Assembly (NCBI RefSeq): GCF_000967915.1
Contig: NC_022549.1
Location: 1,166,366 to 1,230,365, forward strand
Origin: Paracholeplasma brassicae
GTDB taxonomy: Bacteria > Bacillota_I > Bacilli_A > Acholeplasmatales > UBA5453
Direction of reading: 5' to 3'
DNA: 64,000 nt
The translations under genes and the position numbers were made by a program. The first letter of the stretch is position 1. Each line of letters starts with the position of its first letter. The notes under the pieces are model-generated. The model made no database searches. It was given only the letters and a program-made list of their open reading frames with translations, and was not told the origin of the DNA. Below are positions 1-7,334 of the stretch, piece after piece.

Positions 1-310
1 GTCTAATTCTCATACCTTTAATGAAGATTAGGCCTGTTAGGTATTCAATCAAAGTCATTACCAAGGTTAATATTGTAATCGTAGCTAGATTTCCCAATGT
101 GTCATTTACAAAGAAATTACTTTGATTTAGTTTTGTTGTTAATAGATACATAATTGTAAGCCCACTACCGTATAGTGGTAAATACGGTCCAACGAGGAAC
201 CCTGGGTTGATCCATTTTTTCAAAGAAAAATATCGTCTAAAAAACAACTCAAGAAGCCAACCGCCAATTGAACCCATGATAAAAACGAAAACTAACTTAA
301 ATAAAACCAT
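1..310 (-). CDS. CmpB-type (putative ABC-transporter type IV) membrane protein, 3' part cut by window edge
   Basis: This reading frame is open from an ATG at 310 to the left edge, so only the first 103 residues are visible. The visible protein has GSIGGWLLELFFRR near the start, then NPGFLVGPYLPLYGSG and LIEYLTGLIF. That block order is typical of the PF06541 family (CmpB-like predicted membrane proteins, function not established). Hydrophobic segments cover roughly residues 3-22, 40-58 and 75-95. A good ribosome site (AAAGGTGG) lies 9 bases before the ATG. No transported substrate can be inferred from the sequence. Confidence 0.75.
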   Translation of the reverse strand, partial: MVLFKLVFVFIMGSIGGWLLELFFRRYFSLKKWINPGFLVGPYLPLYGSGLTIMYLLTTKLNQSNFFVNDTLGNLATITILTLVMTLIEYLTGLIFIKGMRIR

Positions 311-366
311 TCTTTATCGCCACCTTTATAACCGCCTTTATACAAAATTTTCAAATCGCTTTTTTA

Positions 367-393
367 ATACATTTTCAAAACGCTATTGACACC
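367..393. repeat. 27-base repeat, copy 1
   Basis: These 27 bases are identical to 4504-4530. Both copies end in TTGACACC, and related sequence ending in GGATTTGACACC lies at about 22044-22065. This copy sits in the gap upstream of the CmpB-like gene. It looks like an end fragment of the repeat family found in the two accessory regions. Confidence 0.6.
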
Positions 394-520
394 ACATAAG
401 CAAGAGCCATAATACGTCATCTTACATCATCCTTTTTTATATAGATTATCAATCGGTTTCACTTTAGTTTATACCGAATTAATTAATCTCACTGTAAATA
501 AACAAGCGAAACCTATTTTA

Positions 521-1252
521 TCAAGTATTATAGATTAAATCTAGAATCCTTTGTTTAGGTTCATCGTCACTCATTTCGATCAATCTTAAAACTGCCATTG
601 CTTTGATTGCCTGGGCAAATGCAATTAGTTCGATATCCAACTCTTTTGAAATCATTTTTAAGTACTTATCTGATAATCTAAATGCATACTGTCTTAAAAT
701 CACATACGTTCTTGCGATATCTAAGATAGGGTTTCCTAGTTTCGCATTTGCCCAATCAATAATAAAATAATTGTAGCGATCATACATTATATTCGAAAAA
801 TGTAAATCAAAATGACAAAGATTATTCTTTATATCAACTTCATTAAGTGCATCAATCCCTATTTTTTTTATCGATTCGTCTAGATTTGATTTATTTAAGG
901 TTTCAAAAAACACATCATGTGCTTGTAATAAATCAAGATTTTGATATTCATAGACTTGTTTTTGTAATCCTATCAAATCTTCTAGTCCTTTTTTATACTT
1001 TTCTACTCGAACTCGGTAAGTTAGATCAATACCTTTGATGTAAGGCATTTTTATCTCACTCGAATTATTCACATAATCATAACTCAATATTGGTAGTTTA
1101 GTTTTTGAAACGATTTCATTTTGTATCTTCACTTCATACTTAATCCAACTTAGGGGATAAGCTGTTGGAAAACACTTATATGCAGCACCTTCGATTAAAT
1201 ATACTTTAGATACTTTCCCCTGTCCTATTAGGACTTTTTGATTATTGTTCAT
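521..1252 (-). CDS. Aminoglycoside/choline phosphotransferase-like kinase
   Basis: The protein (243 residues) has the small-molecule kinase fold of the APH/ChoK superfamily. A catalytic loop CHFDLHFSNIM (pattern HxDxxxxN) lies near residue 145 and is followed by FIIDWANAKLGNPILDIAR, where the IDW aspartate would bind magnesium. The glycine-rich start IGQGKVSKVY lies near residue 8. The start at 1252 is chosen because GAAGGAG stands 5 bases before it; a frame extension to 1291 has no such site. It is a single gene with no operon partner in view. The substrate is unknown; it could be a sugar, choline or another small alcohol. Confidence 0.7.
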   Translation of the reverse strand: MNNNQKVLIGQGKVSKVYLIEGAAYKCFPTAYPLSWIKYEVKIQNEIVSKTKLPILSYDYVNNSSEIKMPYIKGIDLTYRVRVEKYKKGLEDLIGLQKQVYEYQNLDLLQAHDVFFETLNKSNLDESIKKIGIDALNEVDIKNNLCHFDLHFSNIMYDRYNYFIIDWANAKLGNPILDIARTYVILRQYAFRLSDKYLKMISKELDIELIAFAQAIKAMAVLRLIEMSDDEPKQRILDLIYNT

Positions 1253-1571
1253 GGATACTCCTTCAAACGCAACGAATTCAATCAATTTCAAATTAAATCC
1301 TTCAGTTTACAAGTTATATTATAGCACTTATCAATAAAGATTTATTGAATTAATCGCAAAACAATCTGAAATACTATTAACGTGTCCTTGTTTTTAGTCG
1401 CTTATTGATTTCTACAAAACGCGCAACTAGTTACTGAATATTTTTGCTTTTTTAGAGTCAGATATTCTTAATTTGTATCCATATTATGTATTACATACTT
1501 TATAGCTTTTTATCAAAAAAAAAGACAAGTTAGATACCCTAGATGGACTCAAATTGTCTTTTTTGATTTAA
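1253..1571. other. Intergenic stretch, mostly featureless
   Basis: About 320 bases without a gene. Apart from the terminator at 1515-1566 and the ribosome site of the kinase gene, I see no RNA structure or repeat here. A promoter for the kinase gene is expected but no clear -35/-10 pair stands out. Confidence 0.5.
1515..1566 (-). terminator. Rho-independent terminator of psuKG
   Basis: AAAAAGACAA and TTGTCTTTTT pair across a 24-base loop. Read on the minus strand the stem ends in a run of T. It lies 6 bases past the psuG stop. Confidence 0.7.
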
Positions 1572-2498
1572 TTATTTTTGAAGTGCCATATAAGCTTTAG
1601 CAAGTAACGCACCAACTTTTGCGTTGTTATACACAAGTGCCAAGTTAGCTTCTAAGCTCTTACCTTGAGTTTCTTCTACAATTTTCTTGAGTAGGTATGG
1701 TGTAACATCTTTACCTTCGATTTGATCTTTGACAGAATCTTTAACAGCTCGATTGATGATGTCATTCATGTAGTCGCCATCAAGTGAGTCTTTTTCAGGA
1801 ATTGGGTTAGCAACAAGTAAGCCACCTTTTAATTTTAATTGATCCTTAGCATGAACAATCTTAGCTAAGTCTTGAACGTTTTCAACATGTAAGTGTAGTT
1901 TAATATCGGATGTTCGAGTATAGAAAGCAGGAAGTACTTCCGTTTGATAACCGACAACTGAAACACCTTTAGTTTCTAGGTATTCCATCGTTCTTGGTAA
2001 GTCAAGAATCGCTTTAGCACCCGCACAGATGACAGTGACATCGGTTTGTCCTAATTCTTCAAGGTCAGCTGATACATCTAGTGTTTGTTCATAGCCTTTA
2101 TGAACCCCACCGATACCACCTGTGACAAAGAATTTGATACCTGCCATTTCTGCGCAAATCATTGTCGATGCTACGGTTGTTGCCCCTAATTGTTTTAATG
2201 CGATGACGGATGCTAAATCGCGTCTTGACACTTTGATTGCGTGCTTAGATTTAGCTAAAGTTTCTAAGTCTTGGTCCGATAACCCAATTTTGATCTTACC
2301 ATCCATGATTGCAATTGTTGCAGGAATCGCACCTTCTTCTCTAATAATTTGTTCTACTTTTTTAGCCATAACGACATTATCAGGGTATGGCATACCGTGA
2401 GAGATAATGGTTGATTCAAGCGCAACCACCGGTTTGTTGTTTTTAAGTGCTTCTTGTACTTCAGGTGTAATTTCTAGAAATTGATTAAATGCTTTCAT
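1572..2498 (-). CDS. psuG: Pseudouridine-5'-phosphate glycosidase
   Basis: PsuG splits pseudouridine 5'-phosphate into uracil and ribose 5-phosphate (the reaction is reversible). The 308-residue length is normal for the family. Family blocks are clear: VVALESTIISHGMPYPDN near residue 25, GAIPATIAIMDGKIKIGL near residue 55, and STMICAEMAGIKFFVTGGIGG near residue 110. The start at 2498 has AAGGAG 8 bases upstream and overlaps the 3' end of psuK by 14 bases, so the two are translationally coupled. With PsuK it forms the two-step pathway for salvaging pseudouridine released from RNA. Confidence 0.95.
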   Translation of the reverse strand: MKAFNQFLEITPEVQEALKNNKPVVALESTIISHGMPYPDNVVMAKKVEQIIREEGAIPATIAIMDGKIKIGLSDQDLETLAKSKHAIKVSRRDLASVIALKQLGATTVASTMICAEMAGIKFFVTGGIGGVHKGYEQTLDVSADLEELGQTDVTVICAGAKAILDLPRTMEYLETKGVSVVGYQTEVLPAFYTRTSDIKLHLHVENVQDLAKIVHAKDQLKLKGGLLVANPIPEKDSLDGDYMNDIINRAVKDSVKDQIEGKDVTPYLLKKIVEETQGKSLEANLALVYNNAKVGALLAKAYMALQK

Positions 2499-3588
2499 GT
2501 TTTTTGATCTCCTTTTTAATTAGATTAATTGATAGTTTTGGATTAACTGAAAATTTACTTTGAATGGTTAGGCTAGAACTTGCTGCCCCGTATTTAATGC
2601 TTTGTTCCAATGATTCATTTGAAACTAATCCATGAATCACAGCACTACTAAATGAATCGCCTGCGCCTGTGACATCAACGATTTTGTCATCAGTGACAAT
2701 AAATGCTTCTTGATGCTTGATTGACTTACCATCAAAGTAGTAAGAACCTTTTTTACCATAGGTCACAACCGCTTGTTTCAAACCTTTCTTTATCCATAAG
2801 TCAACGATGACTTTAGGATCTGTTTCTTCTGTTTTAAAGTAGCTTTGTGATTCATCTAGATTGCATATTATTATTTCAATACCTTCTAGATCATCTGGTA
2901 AGTTCTTCATCTTAGGTCCTGAAACACCAATGATTGCTAATCTTTTGTTTTCATTTTTTGCATATTCAACAAGTGCTTCTAACCCATCTTTTGACACATT
3001 CATATCAGCAACCAGCCATGAACTTGTGTTTAGATGTCTCTTATGCTCTAAGACCCAGTTCCTGTTCATGTGATGATTAATTGACATATCGGCAAAACCA
3101 ACGTTCATATTTCCATCTAATCCGATGACTGAATAATAACCGCCTGTATTTTCGTGTTTGATTTTATCAATCGCGAATACTTCCATTAATTTTTTTGATG
3201 CATGAATAAGTTCTTCACCCGCTCTATCATCACCAACAACAGTCATTAAAGAGACTTTATGGTTTAGTCTTGATAGATTATCAGCGACATTTCGAATCAC
3301 ACCACCATGTGATGTTAGAGAATTGACCGGGTTTGATGTCCCTAAGACCATACCTTCTTCTAATCTAAACGTATAGTCCATATTACATCCACCGATACAA
3401 GTGATGTAGTCCTCTGTTTTAAGGACATAAGGCTTACCTAGGATGTAACCTTTTTCTTGTAGACCTGAAATGAGGTTTGCAACCGCAGGTCTCGATAGGT
3501 CTAATTGATCCGCAATGAACTGTTGACTCACGTAAGGATCTTCTTTCAAGATTGATAGTACTTTTTTTTCATTCTCATTTAACTTCAT
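2485..3588 (-). CDS. psuK: Pseudouridine kinase with N-terminal winged helix (PfkB family)
   Basis: The first 60 residues form a winged helix-turn-helix (SQQFIADQLDLSRPAVANLI). Residues 60-360 are a ribokinase/PfkB kinase with the C-terminal signature DVTGAGDSFSSAV, which holds the catalytic aspartate of GAGD. PsuK phosphorylates pseudouridine, the substrate-forming step for the overlapping downstream psuG. The HTH-kinase fusion is common in Firmicutes sugar and nucleoside kinases and may sense the substrate. The function is taken mainly from the pairing with psuG. The ATG at 3588 follows a weak GGTTGGTG ribosome site. Confidence 0.9.
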   Translation of the reverse strand: MKLNENEKKVLSILKEDPYVSQQFIADQLDLSRPAVANLISGLQEKGYILGKPYVLKTEDYITCIGGCNMDYTFRLEEGMVLGTSNPVNSLTSHGGVIRNVADNLSRLNHKVSLMTVVGDDRAGEELIHASKKLMEVFAIDKIKHENTGGYYSVIGLDGNMNVGFADMSINHHMNRNWVLEHKRHLNTSSWLVADMNVSKDGLEALVEYAKNENKRLAIIGVSGPKMKNLPDDLEGIEIIICNLDESQSYFKTEETDPKVIVDLWIKKGLKQAVVTYGKKGSYYFDGKSIKHQEAFIVTDDKIVDVTGAGDSFSSAVIHGLVSNESLEQSIKYGAASSSLTIQSKFSVNPKLSINLIKKEIKKHESI

Positions 3589-3703
3589 AGTTCACCAACC
3601 TACATTTGTTTTATTTCAAACTTTTGTTTACACTTTTATAATACACCCAATTGCATCGTTTGTAAAGTCTTTTCTATAAAAATAAAACTAATGGATAGGC
3701 TAC

Positions 3704-3780
3704 AATATAGTTATTCAAGAATTTGATCCATTGTGTTTTTGTTAGGCTTTCGTGTTTTTATTGACCTTATGTATTTTTAT
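3704..3780. repeat. TCGTGTTTTT-box repeat, copy 1
   Basis: This stretch is similar over about 77 bases to 6346-6424. Both begin TATAGTTATTCAAG and carry three boxes of the type TCGTGTTTTT separated by GTTAGGCTT and ATTGACCTT. The boxes resemble the TCGTGTAAA boxes at 10612, 20877 and 21926. It marks the left border of the first accessory region, just past the psuK upstream region. Confidence 0.65.
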
Positions 3781-3785
3781 AAAAG

Positions 3786-3821
3786 AAAGAATCCTCCGCA
3801 TGATTGCGGAGGATTCTTTTA
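3786..3821. terminator. Perfect 15-bp hairpin, bidirectional terminator
   Basis: AAAGAATCCTCCGCA pairs perfectly with TGCGGAGGATTCTTT around a TGAT loop, with A and T runs outside. It works as a terminator on either strand. It lies between the repeat at 3704 and the box element at 3843. Confidence 0.8.
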
Positions 3822-3842
3822 GTTTATTAGGTTATTTTTGTA

Positions 3843-3965
3843 GCACTGCCTAAAAAAGGTGTGATGCTATCTATTCTAATACAAATTAGCACCTTTGCAA
3901 ATATAATACCATCCCTATATAAATGACTAAAAAAGAGAAGTGTTGATAATGACTCTTCAATTTGA
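3843..3965. repeat. GCACC-box element, copy 1 (short)
   Basis: GTGTGATGCTATCTATTCTA is followed by ATACAAATTAGCACC, then after a gap GTTGATAATGACTCTTCAAT. The same order is seen at 18421-18550, there with three box copies. This copy keeps one clear box. It stands immediately left of a gene module, as the other copies do. Confidence 0.6.
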
Positions 3966-3982
3966 ACTGTGTTGACCTAGCT

Positions 3983-4042
3983 TTATTCATCATCATCATC
4001 TTCAACTAAATAATCAACATACTGTGGCAAAATGAAAATCAT
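3983..4042 (-). pseudogene. Possible gene remnant (acidic C-terminus)
   Basis: A 19-residue minus-strand frame ends in PQYVDYLVEDDDDE followed by TAA. The acidic tail looks like the C-terminus of a real protein cut off at its start by a stop codon four codons upstream. There is no ribosome site. I cannot name a family. Confidence 0.2.
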
Positions 4043-4071
4043 TGAAAATTCCTATGCATCTAAACACAAAA

Positions 4072-4281
4072 TTACTCGAATAACGAATATTTGGTTAAAT
4101 CAATATCTTCAAAGTTTAATTGTGTTTTACCGTCTAAAATTCGATAACTTTTTCCATTTATTGATTTAATTACGTCACCTATGGTTAACCTTGGTCCTAC
4201 TGGTAAATAGAAGTACTTTACTTCCCAACCAAAAGGATAACTTTCTACCGTCATAATCATATATTTTTCATCGTTTACCAT
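4072..4281 (-). CDS. Small hypothetical protein (69 residues)
   Basis: A short frame with AGGAG 12 bases before the ATG. The protein is soluble and contains an SH3-like looking stretch (LPVGPRLTIGDVIKSINGKSYRIL is split here into LPVGPRLTIGDVI and NGKSYRIL), but no family is recognised. It stands alone between the box element at 3843 and the terminator copy at 4419, as one module of the accessory region. It is probably real because of the ribosome site and a natural codon pattern. Confidence 0.55.
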   Translation of the reverse strand: MVNDEKYMIMTVESYPFGWEVKYFYLPVGPRLTIGDVIKSINGKSYRILDGKTQLNFEDIDLTKYSLFE

Positions 4282-4321
4282 TAGTATTCACGCTCCTACA
4301 AGTAAATTATAGCACATTAAA

Positions 4322-4438
4322 AGTATTGTCTATCGTAATGGTATTCATGATATCTATAATTTTGGCTCAATCGATGGAAGACAAGAATTGCGGATAGGAA
4401 ACATGTATCCATTTCAACAAAAAAGACCTGATACTTGA
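4322..4438 (+). pseudogene. Possible plus-strand coding remnant
   Basis: The frame encodes SIVYRNGIHDIYNFGSIDGR followed by QELRIGNMYPFQQKRPDT and a stop, without a start codon. The composition looks protein-like, but it has no ribosome site and is cut off at the 5' end. It runs into the terminator copy at 4419. It may be the tail of a gene lost during rearrangement. Confidence 0.25.
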
Positions 4439-4475
4439 GGCGATTAGTAAATCGCTTATGTAACAGACCTATTCT
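4419..4475 (-). terminator. Orphan copy of the tRNA-Ser terminator hairpin
   Basis: Read on the minus strand this is AGGTCTGTTACATAAGCGAT, a short loop, ATCGC, CAAGTATCAGG and a T run. It has the nested stem of the terminator that follows tRNA-Ser(CGA) at 10771-10830. No tRNA gene precedes it here. Confidence 0.6.
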
Positions 4476-4503
4476 AGTTAGATGTATTAGGGCGACTATT
4501 TTG

Positions 4504-4530
4504 ATACATTTTCAAAACGCTATTGACACC
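4504..4530. repeat. 27-base repeat, copy 2
   Basis: Identical to 367-393. Its last base is the last base of the stop codon of the minus-strand gene at 4530-5309, so the repeat abuts the gene exactly. Confidence 0.6.
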
Positions 4531-5309
4531 TATATGATATTGATTCTTGAAAAATATTCTTTAATAACCACTTTACTATCCTCAAAAGAACTAGCTTCTA
4601 GCTTAATGCTATTTTTTGAAATAGGTTTGTGTGATATCAAAGTTCTTCCTTCTTGTTCTTTTGTTTTAATTATTTCAAATGGTATTAATTCAAGTGATTT
4701 ATTATTCTGTCTACATTGAAATCCTTCAGTTTCATTTTCAAAAATAAATGACAAGTTTCTATTATCAAAATAAAAGAAAGTCAATTTCATATTTTTAGGT
4801 AAATACTCCAACACAAATAATTTCATTTCTACAAAAACATTATAGTTGGTTGGTTTAAAGAACCTATTTTTATCTTTAGATATTTGCACTTGATGACGAT
4901 AGACTCCCATTCTAAACTCATAAATTGAATGTATTAATCTTAACTCTCCAATATTAAAGATCAAATGCTGATCTGTACCATCACAATACGCTGGATTACC
5001 ATACTTTCTTTGAATTATTTGCTGAATTCTATCAAAACTATTATCAGAATAGTAATTGAACTTATCTTCTTCTAAAGTGATTAAGTTAATATCCTTGAAT
5101 CCAAACAACTTAGCAATCAAATTATAAGGGATTTTTACAACTAATATTTCATTAGAATCAAAAAATTTTGTTTTAAACTTAATATATTTCATTTTAGTCA
5201 CAGTATCTCTGACTATTAGAAAAGGAATCTTCTTTTCTTTAAGTAATATTATATTCCTTCTTACTGAAAATGAAAGTTTTAGTGTATCATTTAAATCGAA
5301 ATTTTTCAT
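4530..5309 (-). CDS. Hypothetical protein next to Fic
   Basis: A 259-residue soluble protein that I do not recognise. It is rich in Phe, Asn, Lys and Ile, has no membrane segment and no signal peptide. It contains one Cys-bearing stretch (GNPAYCDGTDQH) near residue 125. It starts 27 bases after the stop of the Fic gene on the same strand, so both are likely read from the Fic promoter at about 6300. It could be a partner, a target or an unrelated passenger of the Fic module. The frame has an AT-rich codon pattern like its neighbours. Confidence 0.7.
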   Translation of the reverse strand: MKNFDLNDTLKLSFSVRRNIILLKEKKIPFLIVRDTVTKMKYIKFKTKFFDSNEILVVKIPYNLIAKLFGFKDINLITLEEDKFNYYSDNSFDRIQQIIQRKYGNPAYCDGTDQHLIFNIGELRLIHSIYEFRMGVYRHQVQISKDKNRFFKPTNYNVFVEMKLFVLEYLPKNMKLTFFYFDNRNLSFIFENETEGFQCRQNNKSLELIPFEIIKTKEQEGRTLISHKPISKNSIKLEASSFEDSKVVIKEYFSRINII

Positions 5310-5336
5310 TTCAATCCCCCATTTATCCTCTTGATT

Positions 5337-6257
5337 TTACCCTATCAAATAAAGGTAAGAATCTTCTGATTCATTTACCAAATCAACAATCATTCTAATG
5401 AAATCGGTATAATCATTTGTTGTGTGCGCTTTATCAAGTGCATCATAATAATCTGCTCTGTTTTCTGTTTTAATTACAACTGGTGGATAGCCACTTTGAA
5501 TGAGTTCAAAATTTAATAAAAGTCTTGCTGTTCTACCATTACCATCAATAAATGGGTGAATTTTTACAAACTCTCCATGTAAGAAACAAGCCCTTACTAC
5601 AGGGTGTAAATCTTTCCAACTTTGATATTTTTCAATCATTTTCTGCATTTCATATGGAACATTCATGTATATTGGTGGCACATGCTTAGCACCACTGATA
5701 AACACATTTTCATGTCTATATTTACCAGCATTAGTAGAATCAATTTCTTTCAAAATTAAATAATGAACAGATTTAATATCATATTCTGAAAGTTTAACGT
5801 TTTTACTGACTAGATCTTCAATGTATTCAATTGCTTCTTTATGATTAATAATCTCTAAATGATCTTTTAATGGTTTCCCTTTAATTGTTATGCCATTTTC
5901 TAAGACTACTTTTGTTTCTGATAAGGTAAGTGTATTACCTTCAATAGCATTAGAATTATAAGTCCATTCAATTATTAATTTATCTCTTAATTGTCTAGTC
6001 ATGTTTTGAGAGAATGGTCGATGGGAATCAATTATATCCTTTTTTTCATCAATAATATTAAAATCTATTGAATCAAAAAACAAGTCATTAACTTGTCGAT
6101 ATCTTTTATCAATAGGCTTTTGTGCATCTTCTGGAATTAACCAAGTTTTACCAACTTTTTTCACACCATGAATTCTACCTTCTGTGCAAAGTATTCTAAT
6201 TCTTCTTTCTTTAATATTCCATTTAGTAGCAAAATAAGATATATTTTTGTATTCCAT
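5337..6257 (-). CDS. Fic-domain protein with N-terminal DNA-binding domain
   Basis: Residues 1-50 (FATKWNIKERRIRILCTEGR, then KKVGKTWLIPEDA) form an excisionase/MerR-like helix-turn-helix. Residues 85-300 form a Fic fold. The catalytic motif HPFIDGNGRTARLL near residue 230 is complete (HxFxDGNGRxxR), so the protein should transfer AMP or a related group to a target hydroxyl. The inhibitory motif SNAIEGN near residue 100 fits [S/T]xxxE[G/N], which places it in the class with an internal N-terminal inhibitory helix, so no separate antitoxin is needed. Ribosome site AGGAAGGTG precedes the ATG. Two palindromes flank its promoter, which suggests autorepression by its own helix-turn-helix. Confidence 0.92.
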   Translation of the reverse strand: MEYKNISYFATKWNIKERRIRILCTEGRIHGVKKVGKTWLIPEDAQKPIDKRYRQVNDLFFDSIDFNIIDEKKDIIDSHRPFSQNMTRQLRDKLIIEWTYNSNAIEGNTLTLSETKVVLENGITIKGKPLKDHLEIINHKEAIEYIEDLVSKNVKLSEYDIKSVHYLILKEIDSTNAGKYRHENVFISGAKHVPPIYMNVPYEMQKMIEKYQSWKDLHPVVRACFLHGEFVKIHPFIDGNGRTARLLLNFELIQSGYPPVVIKTENRADYYDALDKAHTTNDYTDFIRMIVDLVNESEDSYLYLIG

Positions 6258-6271
6258 TATTTCACCTTCCT

Positions 6272-6348
6272 ATTATGCCGTTATCGGCACAATATTAGTA
6301 TATCATAGTTTATTTACTGAGTCAACATTATGCCGTTATCGGCATAAT
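6272..6348 (-). promoter_or_regulatory. Fic promoter flanked by two palindromic operators
   Basis: On the minus strand TTGACT (6320-6325) and TATACT (6297-6302) are 17 bases apart, a near-ideal sigma-A promoter. A palindrome TTATGCCG-TTAT-CGGCATAA lies directly upstream of the -35 (6327-6348). A second copy with one changed base (6272-6293) covers the transcription start region. A repressor bound to both would block the promoter from each side. Confidence 0.8.
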
Positions 6349-6424
6349 ATAGTTATTCAAGTTTAGTTTAATCAATCGTGTTTTTGTTATGCTTTCGTAT
6401 TTTTATTGACCTTTTGTGTTTTTA
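6346..6424. repeat. TCGTGTTTTT-box repeat, copy 2
   Basis: Similar to 3704-3780 along its length. The three boxes read TCGTGTTTTT, TCGTATTTTT and TTGTGTTTTT. It touches the outer Fic operator, so it forms the right border of the Fic module. Confidence 0.65.
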
Positions 6425-6496
6425 TATTTACATTTTTGATAGGAAGTTTAAACTCTCAAACCTAAGCTTTTAAATCATTGGTATCATAATAAAGAA

Positions 6497-6585
6497 AAAA
6501 GGGATTATCTCCCTATTTTCCTATTCATTAAAGTCGATACTAAGGCGAATAACTCATTCGCTTATGTATCAACACTGCCGTGCTA
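6497..6585 (-). terminator. Terminator-like hairpin plus orphan tRNA-Ser terminator copy
   Basis: On the minus strand AGGGA-GATAA-TCCCT followed by T6 (6497-6520) is a small terminator. Beside it (6528-6585) lies the nested stem GATACATAAGCGAAT / ATTCGCCTTAGTATC, matching the tRNA-Ser(CGA) terminator at 10771-10830. The likeness continues to TATGG at about 6592, the point where a tRNA CCA end would begin, but there is no tRNA. Confidence 0.55.
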
Positions 6586-6597
6586 ATATGGGTTTGT

Positions 6598-6790
6598 AGA
6601 ACTATTTTAATACAATTGCGCACCCCAAGCCTGTTTTTACGCACCCTTATCAAAATCTACGCACCCCTAACCTGTTTTTACGCACCCCTAAAATATGGCT
6701 TAATTTCGCCCTTTTATTCTGGATTTGTTTGAAAGTAGTGATTTCTTTGTATCAAAATAGGTTCTTCAACTATCTACTTATTGTGGGGTG
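6598..6790. repeat. GCACCCC-box element with inverted ends, copy 2
   Basis: The element opens with GAACTATTTTAATACAA and closes with TTGTATCAAAATAGGTTC, which are near-perfect inverted repeats. Four boxes GCACCC(C) follow the left end at a spacing of about 20 bases. The interior (ATGGCTTAATTTCGCCCTTT) matches 21107-21275. It has no coding capacity and could be a non-autonomous element or a fused pair of IS ends. Confidence 0.7.
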
Positions 6791-6812
6791 TTGAGCCAAT
6801 AAAATATTTTTT

Positions 6813-7015
6813 TCAATCATTTGATACCCATTTACCATGAAGTGTAATATCTTCTGCGGGCATAGACCCAAATATATATGGTGTTTTTAAATTGATATCA
6901 CTGTACCAACCACTAAATGTATATCCATCTCGTAATGGTACGTATTCCATAATACTTTGATTGTATATGACTGTATCAGAATGTAATAATTCATAGTGTG
7001 CTTGTGTGATTTCTG
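6813..7015 (-). pseudogene. 3' fragment of an InlB-repeat surface protein
   Basis: The minus-strand frame ends with RDGYTFSGWYSDINLKTPYI and AEDITLHGKWVSND, the InlB B-repeat (Flg_new) pattern GYTFxGWY...LxGKW. Only one repeat remains. Homology stops near 7015, where a fragment of an unrelated plus-strand gene begins. It is a remnant with no start codon or signal peptide of its own. Confidence 0.7.
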
Positions 7016-7254
7016 TTGGGGTAGATTTACTTACAGTTGAAAAGCGAGTTGCAAAAGCAATTTTAGATTTCAAATTAAAACAAATTGTTTTACCAATCTC
7101 TAAAAGAGAGTGGGCAAATGAGCTTGGTATGAGTAGTGAGGCTTTAAGTAGAACCTTAAAAATATTCAAAGATCAAGAGGATATCGAACTTAAGGGACAA
7201 AGAATTATTATCTTATTAGATAGAGAAAACTTAGAAGAAATCTTAAAAAATTAA
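7006..7254 (+). pseudogene. Truncated Crp/Fnr-family regulator (C-terminal HTH only)
   Basis: The 82-residue frame contains LPISKREWANELGMSSEALS and SRTLKIFKDQEDIELKGQRI, the winged helix of Crp/Fnr regulators, and a normal C-terminus. The N-terminal cyclic-nucleotide-binding beta barrel (about 140 residues) is absent, and an in-frame stop lies at 6994. The only possible start is a GTG without a ribosome site. It stands just upstream of the arsR promoter. It is best read as a remnant joined to the InlB fragment at about 7015. Confidence 0.7.
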
Positions 7255-7269
7255 AATTGTTTAAAACTA

Positions 7270-7320
7270 TTGACAACTATAATTTTTTAGAGTATAATAC
7301 ATGAGTAAACAATCATATGA
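7270..7320 (+). promoter_or_regulatory. Promoter and likely ArsR operator of the metal operon
   Basis: TTGACA (7270-7275) and TATAAT (7293-7298) are 17 bases apart, a consensus promoter. Directly after the -10 lies the imperfect inverted repeat CATGAGTAAACAATCATATG, at the position used by CadC/CzrA-type repressors. A metal-released repressor bound here would block transcription. Confidence 0.75.
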
Positions 7321-7334
7321 AGGAGTGTTCATGT

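Noticed and set aside
4435-4719. Plus-strand frame of 94 codons
   Set aside because: It covers a terminator copy and the antisense of the gene at 4530; no ribosome site.
7016-7169. N-terminal half of the minus-strand frame 6813-7169
   Set aside because: It is antisense to the Crp-like fragment; only the part left of about 7015 shows InlB-repeat likeness.
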